Assembly (NCBI RefSeq): GCF_000374045.1
Contig: NZ_KB893317.1
Coordinates: 146,694 to 210,693 of the forward strand
Reading direction: 5' to 3'
From: Segetibacter koreensis DSM 18137
GTDB lineage: Bacteria; Bacteroidota; Bacteroidia; Chitinophagales; Chitinophagaceae
Length of the DNA: 64,000 bases
A program made the position numbers and the translations under genes. Below are positions 17,589-25,830 of the stretch, piece by piece. The notes below the pieces were generated by a model. The model searched no databases, was not told the DNA's origin, and saw only the letters and a list, made by a program, of their open reading frames with translations. Positions within the stretch are counted from its first letter, which is position 1. The number at the start of each line of letters is the position of its first letter.

Positions 17589-18427
17589 AACTTTACACGA
17601 TAAATACCGGGTATTTTAAATTAGATGGAGGCGCAATGTTTGGTGTAGTTCCGAAAAGCATATGGAACAAATTAAACCCTGCGGATGAAAACAACCTATG
17701 TACATGGGCCATGCGTTGCTTGTTGATCGAAGTGGATGATAAAAGAATTTTAATTGATACAGGTATTGGCGATAAGCAGGATGTAAAGTTTTTCAGCCAT
17801 TATTATCTTCATGGAAATGAAACTATAGGTAGCTCACTTGCTGAACTAAGTTTGACGAAAGATGACATTACAGATGTTTTTCTTACTCATCTTCATTTTG
17901 ATCATTGTGGAGGCGCTATTCTAAGGGAAGGCGAAAAACTGGTGCCTGCTTTTAAGAACGCTACTTATTGGAGCAATCAACAACATTGGAAATGGGCAAC
18001 AGAACCAAATGAGCGTGAAAAAGCTTCGTTTTTAAAAGAAAATATTTTACCTATAAAAGAAAGCGGACAGTTGCAATTTGTTGATGTGAAGGAAGGTATA
18101 TCGATATTTAATAAGGAGATTACTGTAAAATTTGTATATGGTCACACTGATGCTATGATGCTGCCGACAATACAATACAAGGGCAAAACAGTAGTATATG
18201 TCGCTGACTTGTTTCCTTCCGTGGCACACCTGCCTTTGCCTTATATTATGAGTTACGATATGTTTCCTTTAAAAACCTTGCAGGAAAGAAAAAGCTTTTT
18301 GCAGGAAGCTTTTGAAAACGATTATGTACTCTTTTTTGAACATGATCCCGCAAGCGAATGCTGTACACTTCAAACGACTGAAAAAGGGGTAAGGGTTAAG
18401 GATACTTTCAAACTGAAGGATCTCTAA
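17585..18427 (+). CDS. MBL-fold metallo-hydrolase
   Basis: A 280-residue metallo-beta-lactamase-fold enzyme with the metal motif THLHFDHCGG (His102, His104, Asp106, His107). Further ligands are likely the His in FVYGHTDAM, Asp in YVADLF and the C-terminal FFEHDP. The sequence type resembles quorum-quenching lactonases and related small-molecule hydrolases, but the substrate is not predictable. It overlaps the upstream transporter gene by 4 bases, suggesting import or export of the compound it hydrolyses. No signal peptide. Confidence 0.88.
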   Translation: MKLYTINTGYFKLDGGAMFGVVPKSIWNKLNPADENNLCTWAMRCLLIEVDDKRILIDTGIGDKQDVKFFSHYYLHGNETIGSSLAELSLTKDDITDVFLTHLHFDHCGGAILREGEKLVPAFKNATYWSNQQHWKWATEPNEREKASFLKENILPIKESGQLQFVDVKEGISIFNKEITVKFVYGHTDAMMLPTIQYKGKTVVYVADLFPSVAHLPLPYIMSYDMFPLKTLQERKSFLQEAFENDYVLFFEHDPASECCTLQTTEKGVRVKDTFKLKDL

Positions 18428-18483
18428 TAAGAGCCAAACAAAAATGAAATCAGAGGCAACTATGCATTTGTACTTTTAATAAA

Positions 18484-18511
18484 GATGCCGGTAGTCCATT
18501 CTCCCGGCATC
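18484..18511. terminator. Probable bidirectional terminator
   Basis: Stem GATGCCGG / CCGGCATC with a 12-base loop lies between the converging MBL hydrolase and CoA-binding protein genes. The T tracts on both sides are weak. Confidence 0.5.
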
Positions 18512-18537
18512 CCTGCTTTTACAATTAATTCAAAGTT

Positions 18538-18903
18538 CTAATATTGTCCGGTACTCAACATTACCAGGGTACATGCCTCCATAGTCTTTATGCCATTTTG
18601 ATGCGCTAATTCTTCTAATTCGTCATTTTCTGCACCCGGATTAAATATAATCCGCTTGGGGCGAAGTGATAAAATGTAATCGTAATACTGCTTTTGATTT
18701 TTTGAATTAAGATATAATGTTATTGTATCAACATTTTCTTCTTCGGGTTGACCTTTTACAATTTCTACATCTCCGACTTTACCCTCTCTAAGCCCCACTG
18801 CAACAACAGGATGCCTGTATGCACTTAAACGGTTAATTGCAATGTTGCTATATCTTGACGGATTAGCAGAAGCTCCTAGTACTACTGTTTTTTTACTTGC
18901 CAT
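18538..18903 (-). CDS. CoA-binding domain protein (YccU-like)
   Basis: A 121-residue single-domain Rossmann protein. TVVLGASANPSRYSNIAI is the nucleotide/CoA-binding loop at the N-terminus, followed by YRHPVVAVGLREG and the C-terminal RIIFNPGAENDELEELA and GIKTMEACTLVML segments typical of the succinyl-CoA-synthetase-like CoA_binding family. The biological role of this widespread family is not known. It stands alone on its strand. Confidence 0.88.
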   Translation of the reverse strand: MASKKTVVLGASANPSRYSNIAINRLSAYRHPVVAVGLREGKVGDVEIVKGQPEEENVDTITLYLNSKNQKQYYDYILSLRPKRIIFNPGAENDELEELAHQNGIKTMEACTLVMLSTGQY

Positions 18904-19135
18904 TTTTATAAAATTTAATATTCCATTATTTTGAAAGCTACAAGAATTGAACCAGCGAAAAGAGAAGGAGTATTAAAAGAATCAGGAAGAAAATAATAAC
19001 GGTTTCGAAAACAACGAAAGGGCACTTTTTTATGAACGCTGTTAATAACATAAGCAATCACTTTCATTTACTCACATTGCTCAACTTTTTTCTTCAATGG
19101 CATAAAAATGGACATATGGAAGTAATTAAAAATGA

Positions 19136-19849
19136 ATGAATATGAAGAAACTTTTTTTAAGTGCAGCAGTAATTGCGGTTATGTCATTTGGAGCGATGGC
19201 TCAGTCAAAAACATCACCAAATAAAGGTGGATTTATAATAAGAGGCGGTGTTAATTTTTCCAACATCTCTGTTACTGATAATGGCAGAGTTGATAAAGCC
19301 AATAATCTAACCAGTTTTCACGCCGGTCTTGGTTATGACATTCCTTTTTGTGATTATTTCTCTTTGCAACCAGGGCTTATATTTACAGGCAAAGGAGCTA
19401 AAACACAATTAGGTAAGGAAAGTGATAATTTTTATTACAAGGCATCCTCAAACCCTATGTACCTCGAATTGCCGGTAAATTTTGTAGCTAAAATCCCTAT
19501 TGGTGAATACAGTAAATTTTTTATAGGAGCGGGTCCGTACGCCGCTGCGGGTATCGCTGGTAAAAACAAAGTAGAAACACACACTGTCGGTCTTGTTTCC
19601 AATTCCAGCAAAAACATTGTTTACAGCAATGACAACCCTACCACCTCACAGGAGGAAAACTACGGATACGGAAAACTTAAAAGATTTGATTACGGCGTTA
19701 ATGCTCTTGCAGGTATTGAGTTTCCTAAGTTTTCTATCGGTGCTAATTATGGGTATGGTTTAGTAAAAATAAATTCAGGCTCTGATAACACCGCAAACGA
19801 TAAAGGGAAAAACAGGGTCCTCAGCCTATCTTTAGGAATAAAGTTGTAG
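19136..19849 (+). CDS. PorT-like outer-membrane beta-barrel protein
   Basis: A 237-residue exported protein. The start is ATG at 19136, or 19142 two codons later. A signal peptide with a clear h-region (KLFLSAAVIAVMSFGAMAQ) ends near residue 23. The mature part alternates in beta-barrel fashion with an N-terminal GGFIIRGGVNFSNIS strand, central LQPGLIFTGKGA and LELPVNFVAKIP strands and a C-terminal strand ending in LSLGIKL, the pattern of the outer membrane beta-barrel family PF13568. The function of individual members varies and is unknown here. Confidence 0.85.
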   Translation: MNMKKLFLSAAVIAVMSFGAMAQSKTSPNKGGFIIRGGVNFSNISVTDNGRVDKANNLTSFHAGLGYDIPFCDYFSLQPGLIFTGKGAKTQLGKESDNFYYKASSNPMYLELPVNFVAKIPIGEYSKFFIGAGPYAAAGIAGKNKVETHTVGLVSNSSKNIVYSNDNPTTSQEENYGYGKLKRFDYGVNALAGIEFPKFSIGANYGYGLVKINSGSDNTANDKGKNRVLSLSLGIKL

Positions 19850-19871
19850 ATGATAAAAACCGGGTTTTTTG

Positions 19872-19898
19872 AAGAGGCTTTCATGAGCCTCTTTTTTT
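19872..19898 (+). terminator. Rho-independent terminator
   Basis: Stem AAGAGGCT / AGCCTCTT with a 6-base loop followed by a run of T, 22 bases after the stop of the barrel protein gene. Confidence 0.85.
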
Positions 19899-20000
19899 AT
19901 GTCTTATTTTTTGATAAGCAGTACTTTTCGTTGATGAGCGGTACCAAAACATTGCCGGATATATATTCTCTTTGCATAGAATTTTAAATCTAAAAATAAA

Positions 20001-20654
20001 ATGAAAATTAAAAACATTCTGGCAATTTTTATCGCTGCAGTTATATGCAAATCATCTGTAGCACAATTTGAAGGTAGTAAGCAGGTATACTCATCGCCGA
20101 AACTAAAAGCTGAGATATCGGCTCATAAAACAGTAGCTATACTACCTTTTACCGCGACTATTTCTTACAGGAGACTTCCAAAAAACTTTGACGAGACGGC
20201 CAACAAAGCAGAACAAAATACAATGGCGGCTAATCTGCAACAAGGCATGTACACTTATCTTTTGCGTAAGACGTCTGACTACACAGTAAGTTTTCAGGAT
20301 GTGGAAAGGACAAATGCACTTTTAAAGCAAAAAGGTTTGTACGACAGGCTAAATGAAGTAACCCAGGACTCTATTTGTAAGGCACTGGGTGTAGATGCGG
20401 TAGTAAAATGTTCCTTCGCCTACGAAAAAACAGGAAGCGAAGGCGGTGCGATTGTAAAAACTGTTTTGTTGGGTTCATCTTTTGGAAAAACAGGAAGTGG
20501 CTCGCTGACCATGCAGATTTACAATGGAAAAGATGGAGATCTGCTTTGGCGTTTTTACAAAGAAATGAACGAAGATATTACCAGTTCAGCTAATGAGGTT
20601 ATGGAAAGAATGATGAGAAAAGTATCACGTAATTTCCCATATGTAAGATCTTAA
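20001..20654 (+). CDS. Exported protein, CsgG/GNA1162-like
   Basis: A 217-residue protein with a signal peptide (KNILAIFIAAVICKSSVAQ). The mature part has KTVAILPFTATISYR, the start strand typical of CsgG, TolB-N and GNA1162-type periplasmic proteins, a QQGMYTYLLRKTSDYTVSFQ helix-strand, DSICKALGVDAVVKCSF, and a late QIYNGKDGDLLWRF strand. This suggests an envelope protein of the CsgG-like fold. It carries no lipobox, so it is probably periplasmic. The function is unknown. The terminator just after the gene marks it as monocistronic. Confidence 0.75.
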   Translation: MKIKNILAIFIAAVICKSSVAQFEGSKQVYSSPKLKAEISAHKTVAILPFTATISYRRLPKNFDETANKAEQNTMAANLQQGMYTYLLRKTSDYTVSFQDVERTNALLKQKGLYDRLNEVTQDSICKALGVDAVVKCSFAYEKTGSEGGAIVKTVLLGSSFGKTGSGSLTMQIYNGKDGDLLWRFYKEMNEDITSSANEVMERMMRKVSRNFPYVRS

Positions 20655-20677
20655 TTTAGAAACAAACTTTTTTAGAC

Positions 20678-20705
20678 AAGGCGGCATTATTGCTGCCTTT
20701 TTATT
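20678..20705 (+). terminator. Rho-independent terminator
   Basis: Stem AAGGCGGCA / TGCTGCCTT with one G-U pair and a 4-base loop, followed by a T-rich run, 23 bases past the stop codon. Confidence 0.8.
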
Positions 20706-20950
20706 TTTCAAAATATCTCTTTCATCTTACTACTACTGTATTGAAAATACTTGTGATGGGGTCAGTTGTTTTGGTCAGATAATTATTTCTAAACTTCTAG
20801 TGTTGTAACAACAATTTTTTCAAAACAAAAGCGTTTATAGTAATAGGCTGGTCATGTAAGATTGATTAAACAAAATAGTAATTCTGTTAGTTTTATTGAT
20901 ATCAAGTTTTGTATTACTGCTGTACTAATATTGATTTTGAAAGCGACTGA

Positions 20951-22072
20951 ATGAACTGTATGAATCAAATTATAGATTTTTTTAGTGGACTTTTCGATAC
21001 TAGCCTTTGGCCAGCTCGGTGGCATTGTGGCTATTGGTCTGACTTTCATGGTTGGTTATACATTATTAGTGATATGATGGTTTGGGCAGCTTACTTTCTT
21101 ATGCCCATTATTATAATACGTTACGCTTCTGAAAAAAGAACTGGTCTTAAATTTCACAAAGCTTACTTACTTTTTGCGGCTTTCATTGTACTGTGTGGCT
21201 CGACACATTTCCTCGATGCTCTTATGTTTTGGGTTCCTGTTTATCGCTTAAATGCAGTAGTCAGGTTTGTAACAGGCGTGGTAAGTTTAGCCACCCTTTT
21301 TTATTTAATCAAAATACTCCCCGAAGTCTTTAAGCAAAAAACAAATGCAGAACTGGAGAAGGAAATTGCCAAAAGACAAGAAGCGGAAAAAAAACTGGGC
21401 GAAGTAAACAAAGGGCTGGAGGCATTTGCTTATATAGCTTCACACGATTTGCAGGAACCGTTGAGAAAGATTCGCACCTTTTCCTCTTTATTGCAAAAGG
21501 CTAATGAAAATACATTTGATGAGAGAAGTAAAGAACTTGCACAAAAAATTAATAGTTCGACTCAAAGGATGCAAAATATGATTCATGATGTTTTGACCCT
21601 TTCTACTATAAATGAAGAAGTAGAGATGGTTAGCGTACAGACAGTAGATGTGATAGATAGTGCGAAGGAAGATCTTGAAATAAAATTACTGGAAAAAAAT
21701 GCAGTTATACATTGCGGACCTTTGCCAATGGTAAAAGGTAATCCGGCATTTTTAACCCAGCTTTTTTCAAACTTGCTTAGTAACGCTATAAAATTTTGTG
21801 TTGGTCAGCCAATTATCAATATACGAGGCGAACAAAAAGGGGAGAGGGTTTTTATTTATGTTGCCGATAATGGAATTGGTATGAATAAGGAAGATAGTAA
21901 AAGCATATTTATTGCTTTTAAACGGCTTCATTCAAGAGGCCAGTTCGAAGGGGCGGGAATAGGTCTCGCCATCTGTAAAAAAATAATTAATATACATAAT
22001 GGAATAATATATGTTGAAAGTGAGCCCGGCAGAGGAACTACATTTATAATAGAGCTTCCGGCAGCAGTTTAA
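20951..22072 (+). CDS. Histidine kinase with ethylene-receptor-like membrane domain
   Basis: A 373-residue sensor kinase. The N-terminal 130 residues have three transmembrane helices resembling the ethylene-binding domain of plant ETR1: YIISDMMVWAAYF (Asp41, cf. YISDFFIAIAYF), FIVLCGSTHFLDALMF (Cys82 and His86, the two copper ligands in ETR1), and VVRFVTGVVSLATLFYLIKILPEVF. A coiled-coil linker follows, then HisKA with the phospho-acceptor His165 in YIASHDLQEPLRKI, and an HATPase with NLLSNAIKF, DNGIGM and GAGIGLAICKKI. There is no receiver domain and no GAF domain, unlike ETR1. ATGs at codons 1 and 4 are both possible. No regulator gene is adjacent. Confidence 0.9.
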   Translation: MNCMNQIIDFFSGLFDTSLWPARWHCGYWSDFHGWLYIISDMMVWAAYFLMPIIIIRYASEKRTGLKFHKAYLLFAAFIVLCGSTHFLDALMFWVPVYRLNAVVRFVTGVVSLATLFYLIKILPEVFKQKTNAELEKEIAKRQEAEKKLGEVNKGLEAFAYIASHDLQEPLRKIRTFSSLLQKANENTFDERSKELAQKINSSTQRMQNMIHDVLTLSTINEEVEMVSVQTVDVIDSAKEDLEIKLLEKNAVIHCGPLPMVKGNPAFLTQLFSNLLSNAIKFCVGQPIINIRGEQKGERVFIYVADNGIGMNKEDSKSIFIAFKRLHSRGQFEGAGIGLAICKKIINIHNGIIYVESEPGRGTTFIIELPAAV

Positions 22073-22406
22073 GACTCTATAAGAACAGAATTAACAAAAG
22101 CGCATATGGCTTCAGCTAATCTTTATAACCGAAAATAAGTTTTTGAACCGTTTTGCTTTTCATGGCAACAGCACACTGGTTCTATTTTTAGAGTATTGCA
22201 AAGCAAAGTATAACTTGATATAGTATTGCTGCATCTAAGATTGCTATATAATTTTTTTTTATGCATGGTTTAAATATGTGTTGCCAGTAATAATCGGCCT
22301 GCCCATTCTACGAAAGCAACTAATCCACCAACTATTGCTAAAATTAATTTTCCACTCGTATACGATCTATAGCTTAAGAAAATTTGTTTTTAAGCTGTGA
22401 GTAAAA
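22073..22406. other. Intergenic region, nothing identified
   Basis: About 330 AT-rich bases between converging genes. I see no gene, tRNA or clear terminator. Confidence 0.4.
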
Positions 22407-23309
22407 TTATTTATTCAGCCTGTAATGATACCGTGTATAAGGAATATTAAATCCCAATTGTTTAAAACCCTCATAAGCCTCCTTGTTCTTTTCCCTATCG
22501 GGCATCTCGATATCTGCAACAAACAATATTGCCTTTTCTTTTAAACCATCCTTTATAGCTTTTTGCCAAATTGCAAAATCAGGTGCATGGTCAGCAATCA
22601 TGACGCCAGGTACAGGTGCATCTACCCCAGAAAAAACTGTCTTTTCTTTTGTCATAAAAAATGAACGGCACGCAATTATTTTGCCGTTTCGGAGAGCAAC
22701 ATAATGCTTCCATCCTTTACGTTCAGCAAAAGACCTGGGCCATTCATAAAAATCAAAGCCATAAGTCTCTATTAAAAATTTCACCCAGCTTTCTTTTAAT
22801 GATTCGTCTACCTGTTTAACTTCAATGGTATCGGGTCGTTCATTTATAGGCTTATTATTTCTTACAATCCTTTCCCAGGAACCAGCAAGGTAAAAGCCAT
22901 TTTGTTTTAATAATGAATCTACATGTGGTGGTCTCATTGGTAATGAATAATGAACAATAAACTTTTCATGGTGTGTGTAAAAAGCTTTTATAGTCTCTAT
23001 CAAGTCCTGGCTGAATGGTTTGGCTAGTCCTAACCCAATGACCCGGTTAAAAAGCGGAATAGGCTCTTTTTGAAAGTTAATTGCCAGACCTTCCCCAATA
23101 TTTTGATATCTCAATCCTTTTGCCTGGCGGAATGAATCAGGAGCGGCATCTATCAGGTCACGCCATGCGGCAGTTTCTGTTTGTTCAATTAATAAAGCGT
23201 CTTTTTCGGCATTCATAGCAGTATTATTTTGTTGATGTATGCTGTAGCATGCGTACAATGCAGAGGACAGAACCAGTGCAATGAAGTAATATGGCAATTT
23301 TGCAATCAT
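22407..23309 (-). CDS. GNAT-like acetyltransferase-fold protein
   Basis: A 300-residue protein read from ATG 23309. This start gives a hydrophobic N-terminus (LPYYFIALVLSSALYACYS) that could be a membrane anchor. An ATG at 23216 (MNAEKDALLIEQ) would give a soluble protein of 269 residues. The rest resembles two degenerate GNAT halves: RVIGLGLAKPFSQDLIETIKAFY then a second half with HYVALRNGKIIACRSFFMT and a final FKQLGFNIPYTRYHYR. The acetyl-CoA pyrophosphate loop is not clear. It lies 65 bases downstream of the sigma factor gene and may be cotranscribed. Confidence 0.65.
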   Translation of the reverse strand: MIAKLPYYFIALVLSSALYACYSIHQQNNTAMNAEKDALLIEQTETAAWRDLIDAAPDSFRQAKGLRYQNIGEGLAINFQKEPIPLFNRVIGLGLAKPFSQDLIETIKAFYTHHEKFIVHYSLPMRPPHVDSLLKQNGFYLAGSWERIVRNNKPINERPDTIEVKQVDESLKESWVKFLIETYGFDFYEWPRSFAERKGWKHYVALRNGKIIACRSFFMTKEKTVFSGVDAPVPGVMIADHAPDFAIWQKAIKDGLKEKAILFVADIEMPDREKNKEAYEGFKQLGFNIPYTRYHYRLNK

Positions 23310-23374
23310 AGTTCACCCCTCTCTTTTATATATAGGAGGAGTAGAAAAGGTGAAAAGTTCGAAGAACAAAAAAA

Positions 23375-24280
23375 TTATTTGGAATTATGAAAGTTTAGCC
23401 GGTTAACCTTATTCTGCCTGCGGTATAAAACAAATATGCCGCTATCAGGGCAACGATCAGGATATTCTTTTGAATGAATGTTTCGAACTTCTACTATTGA
23501 AAGGGTTCCGGCAGTCATTACTTGTACATCAGCGAAAACGCTTCCATGCAATAAATCTTCTTCTATCTCCTTTTCTATCAGTTTACGGCCAAATGCAGTT
23601 TTTCCGCTCGTGAAAATAAGTTCCAAATTTTTATCAAAATGCTGTATAAATTTTTCGCGATTGTTTAATGAAAAATGAACCGTTTCAAAGTAATTACTGT
23701 AAAAGTGATTCCACTCATTAGATTCCTGAAAAGCCTTTTCATTGTCAACACTGTCTTTTAACCAATGTTCCCTTAATTTTTGTTTGGCCTGGTTAAGCCG
23801 GCTACGAACGGTTCCCACAGGTATGCTGAGTATTTTTGCCATTTGTTCATAAGATTTCCAGTTAGAGAAATAGCGCAGGAGTAAGACGCTTTGCAGTGTG
23901 TCAGGTAAATAGCAAAGGGTACTATATAGCTTGGCTTGCCGGGCAAATAGTTCAATCTTATTGTTTATTTCATCCTCCCAATACTTTTCCTTAGGAAGGG
24001 GAAAGACATTATTATAGTTAATCAAAAAATTGTCCTGTTTAGTGTGGTAGCAGGAGCGCATCAAGATGGTCATTAACCAACCGGGAAATGCGGCAGGGTC
24101 TTTTAGTTGATTCAGTTTCAGGTATGCTTGTATGAAGGTATCCTGTACTGCATCTTTTGCAGCAGCGGTGTTACTGCAAATGCTTAAGGCCTTAGCATAG
24201 AGGCGGGCGTAGTTATGCCGGTATAACATATTCCAGGCGGAAGTATTACCTGCCAGAGCGGCTTTTACAAATTCCTGCAT
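23375..24280 (-). CDS. ECF-family sigma-70 factor with C-terminal NTF2-like domain
   Basis: A 301-residue sigma factor. Region 2 (AAKDAVQDTFIQAYLKLNQLKDP then FPGWLMTILMRSCY) and region 4 (LPDTLQSVLLLRYFSNWKSYEQMAKILSIPVGTVRSRLNQAKQKLREHW, shown in parts) occupy residues 1-180. The remaining 120 residues look like a SnoaL/NTF2 fold, as in extended ECF groups such as ECF41/SigJ types where the extension tunes activity. No anti-sigma factor gene is adjacent. The likely target is the GNAT-like gene downstream or other loci outside the window. Confidence 0.87.
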   Translation of the reverse strand: MQEFVKAALAGNTSAWNMLYRHNYARLYAKALSICSNTAAAKDAVQDTFIQAYLKLNQLKDPAAFPGWLMTILMRSCYHTKQDNFLINYNNVFPLPKEKYWEDEINNKIELFARQAKLYSTLCYLPDTLQSVLLLRYFSNWKSYEQMAKILSIPVGTVRSRLNQAKQKLREHWLKDSVDNEKAFQESNEWNHFYSNYFETVHFSLNNREKFIQHFDKNLELIFTSGKTAFGRKLIEKEIEEDLLHGSVFADVQVMTAGTLSIVEVRNIHSKEYPDRCPDSGIFVLYRRQNKVNRLNFHNSK

Positions 24281-24608
24281 GTAGGAAGGAATGTTACAGT
24301 AAAGTTAGGTTTTTGTTTTGTTGTCATCTAGAAAATTAGCGGATGCAATTTCAGCATCACGTCCAGGTTTACAATGAAGGCGATCTTTTGCGATTAGAAG
24401 AATATGCAACTGTGAATAACGCTTCTTCTAGCGACTTGGTTTGTAGGCGGCACCGATAAAAAAAATTTGTGGAAGCGAAAAAAACAAAGCCCGCAATACC
24501 TTTCCCAACAATCATTGACCTAAGTTTGCGCCAGTTCTGCATCCTACCTTAAAAACAGGTTTTGCAACGATGATAACTGCCGCCGCTGTTTGGCTAAATG
24601 CATGATAG
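24281..24608. other. Divergent promoter region, sigma factor / TRIC gene
   Basis: About 330 bases between divergent genes. A TAAGTTTG box at 24521-24528 fits the -7 consensus and probably drives the TRIC gene 80 bases downstream. I see nothing else. Confidence 0.4.
24521..24528 (+). promoter_or_regulatory. Possible -7 box of the TRIC-type channel gene
   Basis: TAAGTTTG matches TAnnTTTG. A TTTG -33 element at the usual distance is not visible, so this is tentative. Confidence 0.4.
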
Positions 24609-25250
24609 ATGATTAATACGGTAAATAATATTTATACTTTCCTGGATCTCGCAGGAACATTTGTATTTGCGCTTAGCGGTGCTGTTGCAGCCAAACAAAA
24701 GGGTCTTGATATATTCGGGATTTTTTCAATAGCTTTTACTGTAGCTTGTGGTGGAGGCATTATTCGCGACTTATGCATTGGTGCTGTTCCACCTGCCGGT
24801 TTAACCAATTGGCTTTACCTAGTAACGGTGTTTGCCGCAACCATTATTAGTATCGGTTTTTATCGCATCGTAAATATTTTAAATCATCCTGTGTTATTAT
24901 TCGACGCTTTGGGACTATCTGTTTTTGCTGTTACCGGCGCACGCAAAGCAATTGCGTTCGGCCATAATTATGAGGTTGCCATCCTTCTCGGAATCGTTAC
25001 TGCCGTTGGTGGTGGCGTCATTCGCGATGTATTGCTTGCCCGGATTCCGGTTATATTAAAAAAGGAAATTTATGCATCGGCTGCAATGGCAGGCGCAATG
25101 ATTGTTGTAGCGGGAGATTATTTGGGATATCCAAAAGAAACCGTATCGACAATAGCAATCGTGTTTTGTTTTGGTTTACGCTTTTTGGGCTTGCATTTTC
25201 ACTGGAACCTGCCTTCTTTCCCCGATAAGGGAATTAAGAAAGATGAATAG
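24609..25250 (+). CDS. TRIC-family cation channel protein (YicG/UPF0126)
   Basis: A 213-residue membrane protein of two repeated three-helix halves, each with a glycine-rich motif: VACGGGIIRDLCIG in the first and VTAVGGGVIRDVLLARIP in the second. GTFVFALSGAVAAKQKGLDIFG near the N-terminus is the family signature. Prokaryotic TRIC homologues are trimeric monovalent cation (K+) channels. The C-terminus is short and basic. The gene stands alone. Confidence 0.93.
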   Translation: MINTVNNIYTFLDLAGTFVFALSGAVAAKQKGLDIFGIFSIAFTVACGGGIIRDLCIGAVPPAGLTNWLYLVTVFAATIISIGFYRIVNILNHPVLLFDALGLSVFAVTGARKAIAFGHNYEVAILLGIVTAVGGGVIRDVLLARIPVILKKEIYASAAMAGAMIVVAGDYLGYPKETVSTIAIVFCFGLRFLGLHFHWNLPSFPDKGIKKDE

Positions 25251-25517
25251 GGTGGTGGAGCTACAAAGACTGCATCTTACACTGTAACTTTAAATAGCCA
25301 TTCATTAAACATATAGCTCCAGTCACTTGCGTTATTGAAGTTGATCTTAGAAACAAGCCATTAAAAAAGCACTTCTTTTACAGGTTGCACATAATAATAG
25401 TAAAAAATTATATTAATTAGTGCCAATAATCTTTTAAAAAACTACACCACAAACTGTTTTCCATAAATAAAAAACCTCCAAAATCTATTGATAATGAAGG
25501 TCTTCTTTTTAAAGCTG

Positions 25518-25588
25518 TTGCCCGACATGGATTCGAACCACGACAAACAGTACCAAAAACTGTCGTACTACCGTTATACTATCGGGCA
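25518..25588 (-). tRNA. tRNA-Gln (anticodon TTG)
   Basis: A complete cloverleaf on the minus strand: acceptor TGCCCGA / TCGGGCA, anticodon stem ACAGT / ACTGT with loop TTTTGGT giving TTG, and T arm GTGGTTCGAATCCAT. CCA is not encoded. Confidence 0.95.
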
Positions 25589-25606
25589 ATCCGTTTAATT
25601 GGAGTG

Positions 25607-25637
25607 CAAAAATAGGGTTTCAAGATATTTCAGCAAA
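25607..25637 (-). promoter_or_regulatory. Bacteroidota-type promoter of tRNA-Gln
   Basis: A -7 box TATTTTTG (25607-25614) and TTTG (25634-25637) separated by 19 bases on the minus strand, just upstream of the tRNA. Confidence 0.65.
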
Positions 25638-25830
25638 TATTTTTTTTAATTTCGAGGTTATATCATTTTAAGCAAGAGGTTCGTCAAAAGGAAACACATA
25701 CAAAAATAATTTTACCTTAGATGTTTTAAATAGAGCCTCCTTTAGAGAAATTCAACAAAAAGGCCCTTGCAATTTTTAAAGAAAGTAAAGGGAGGTGAAA
25801 ATATTTTAAGGATTTTTAATGGTAGTTGTA

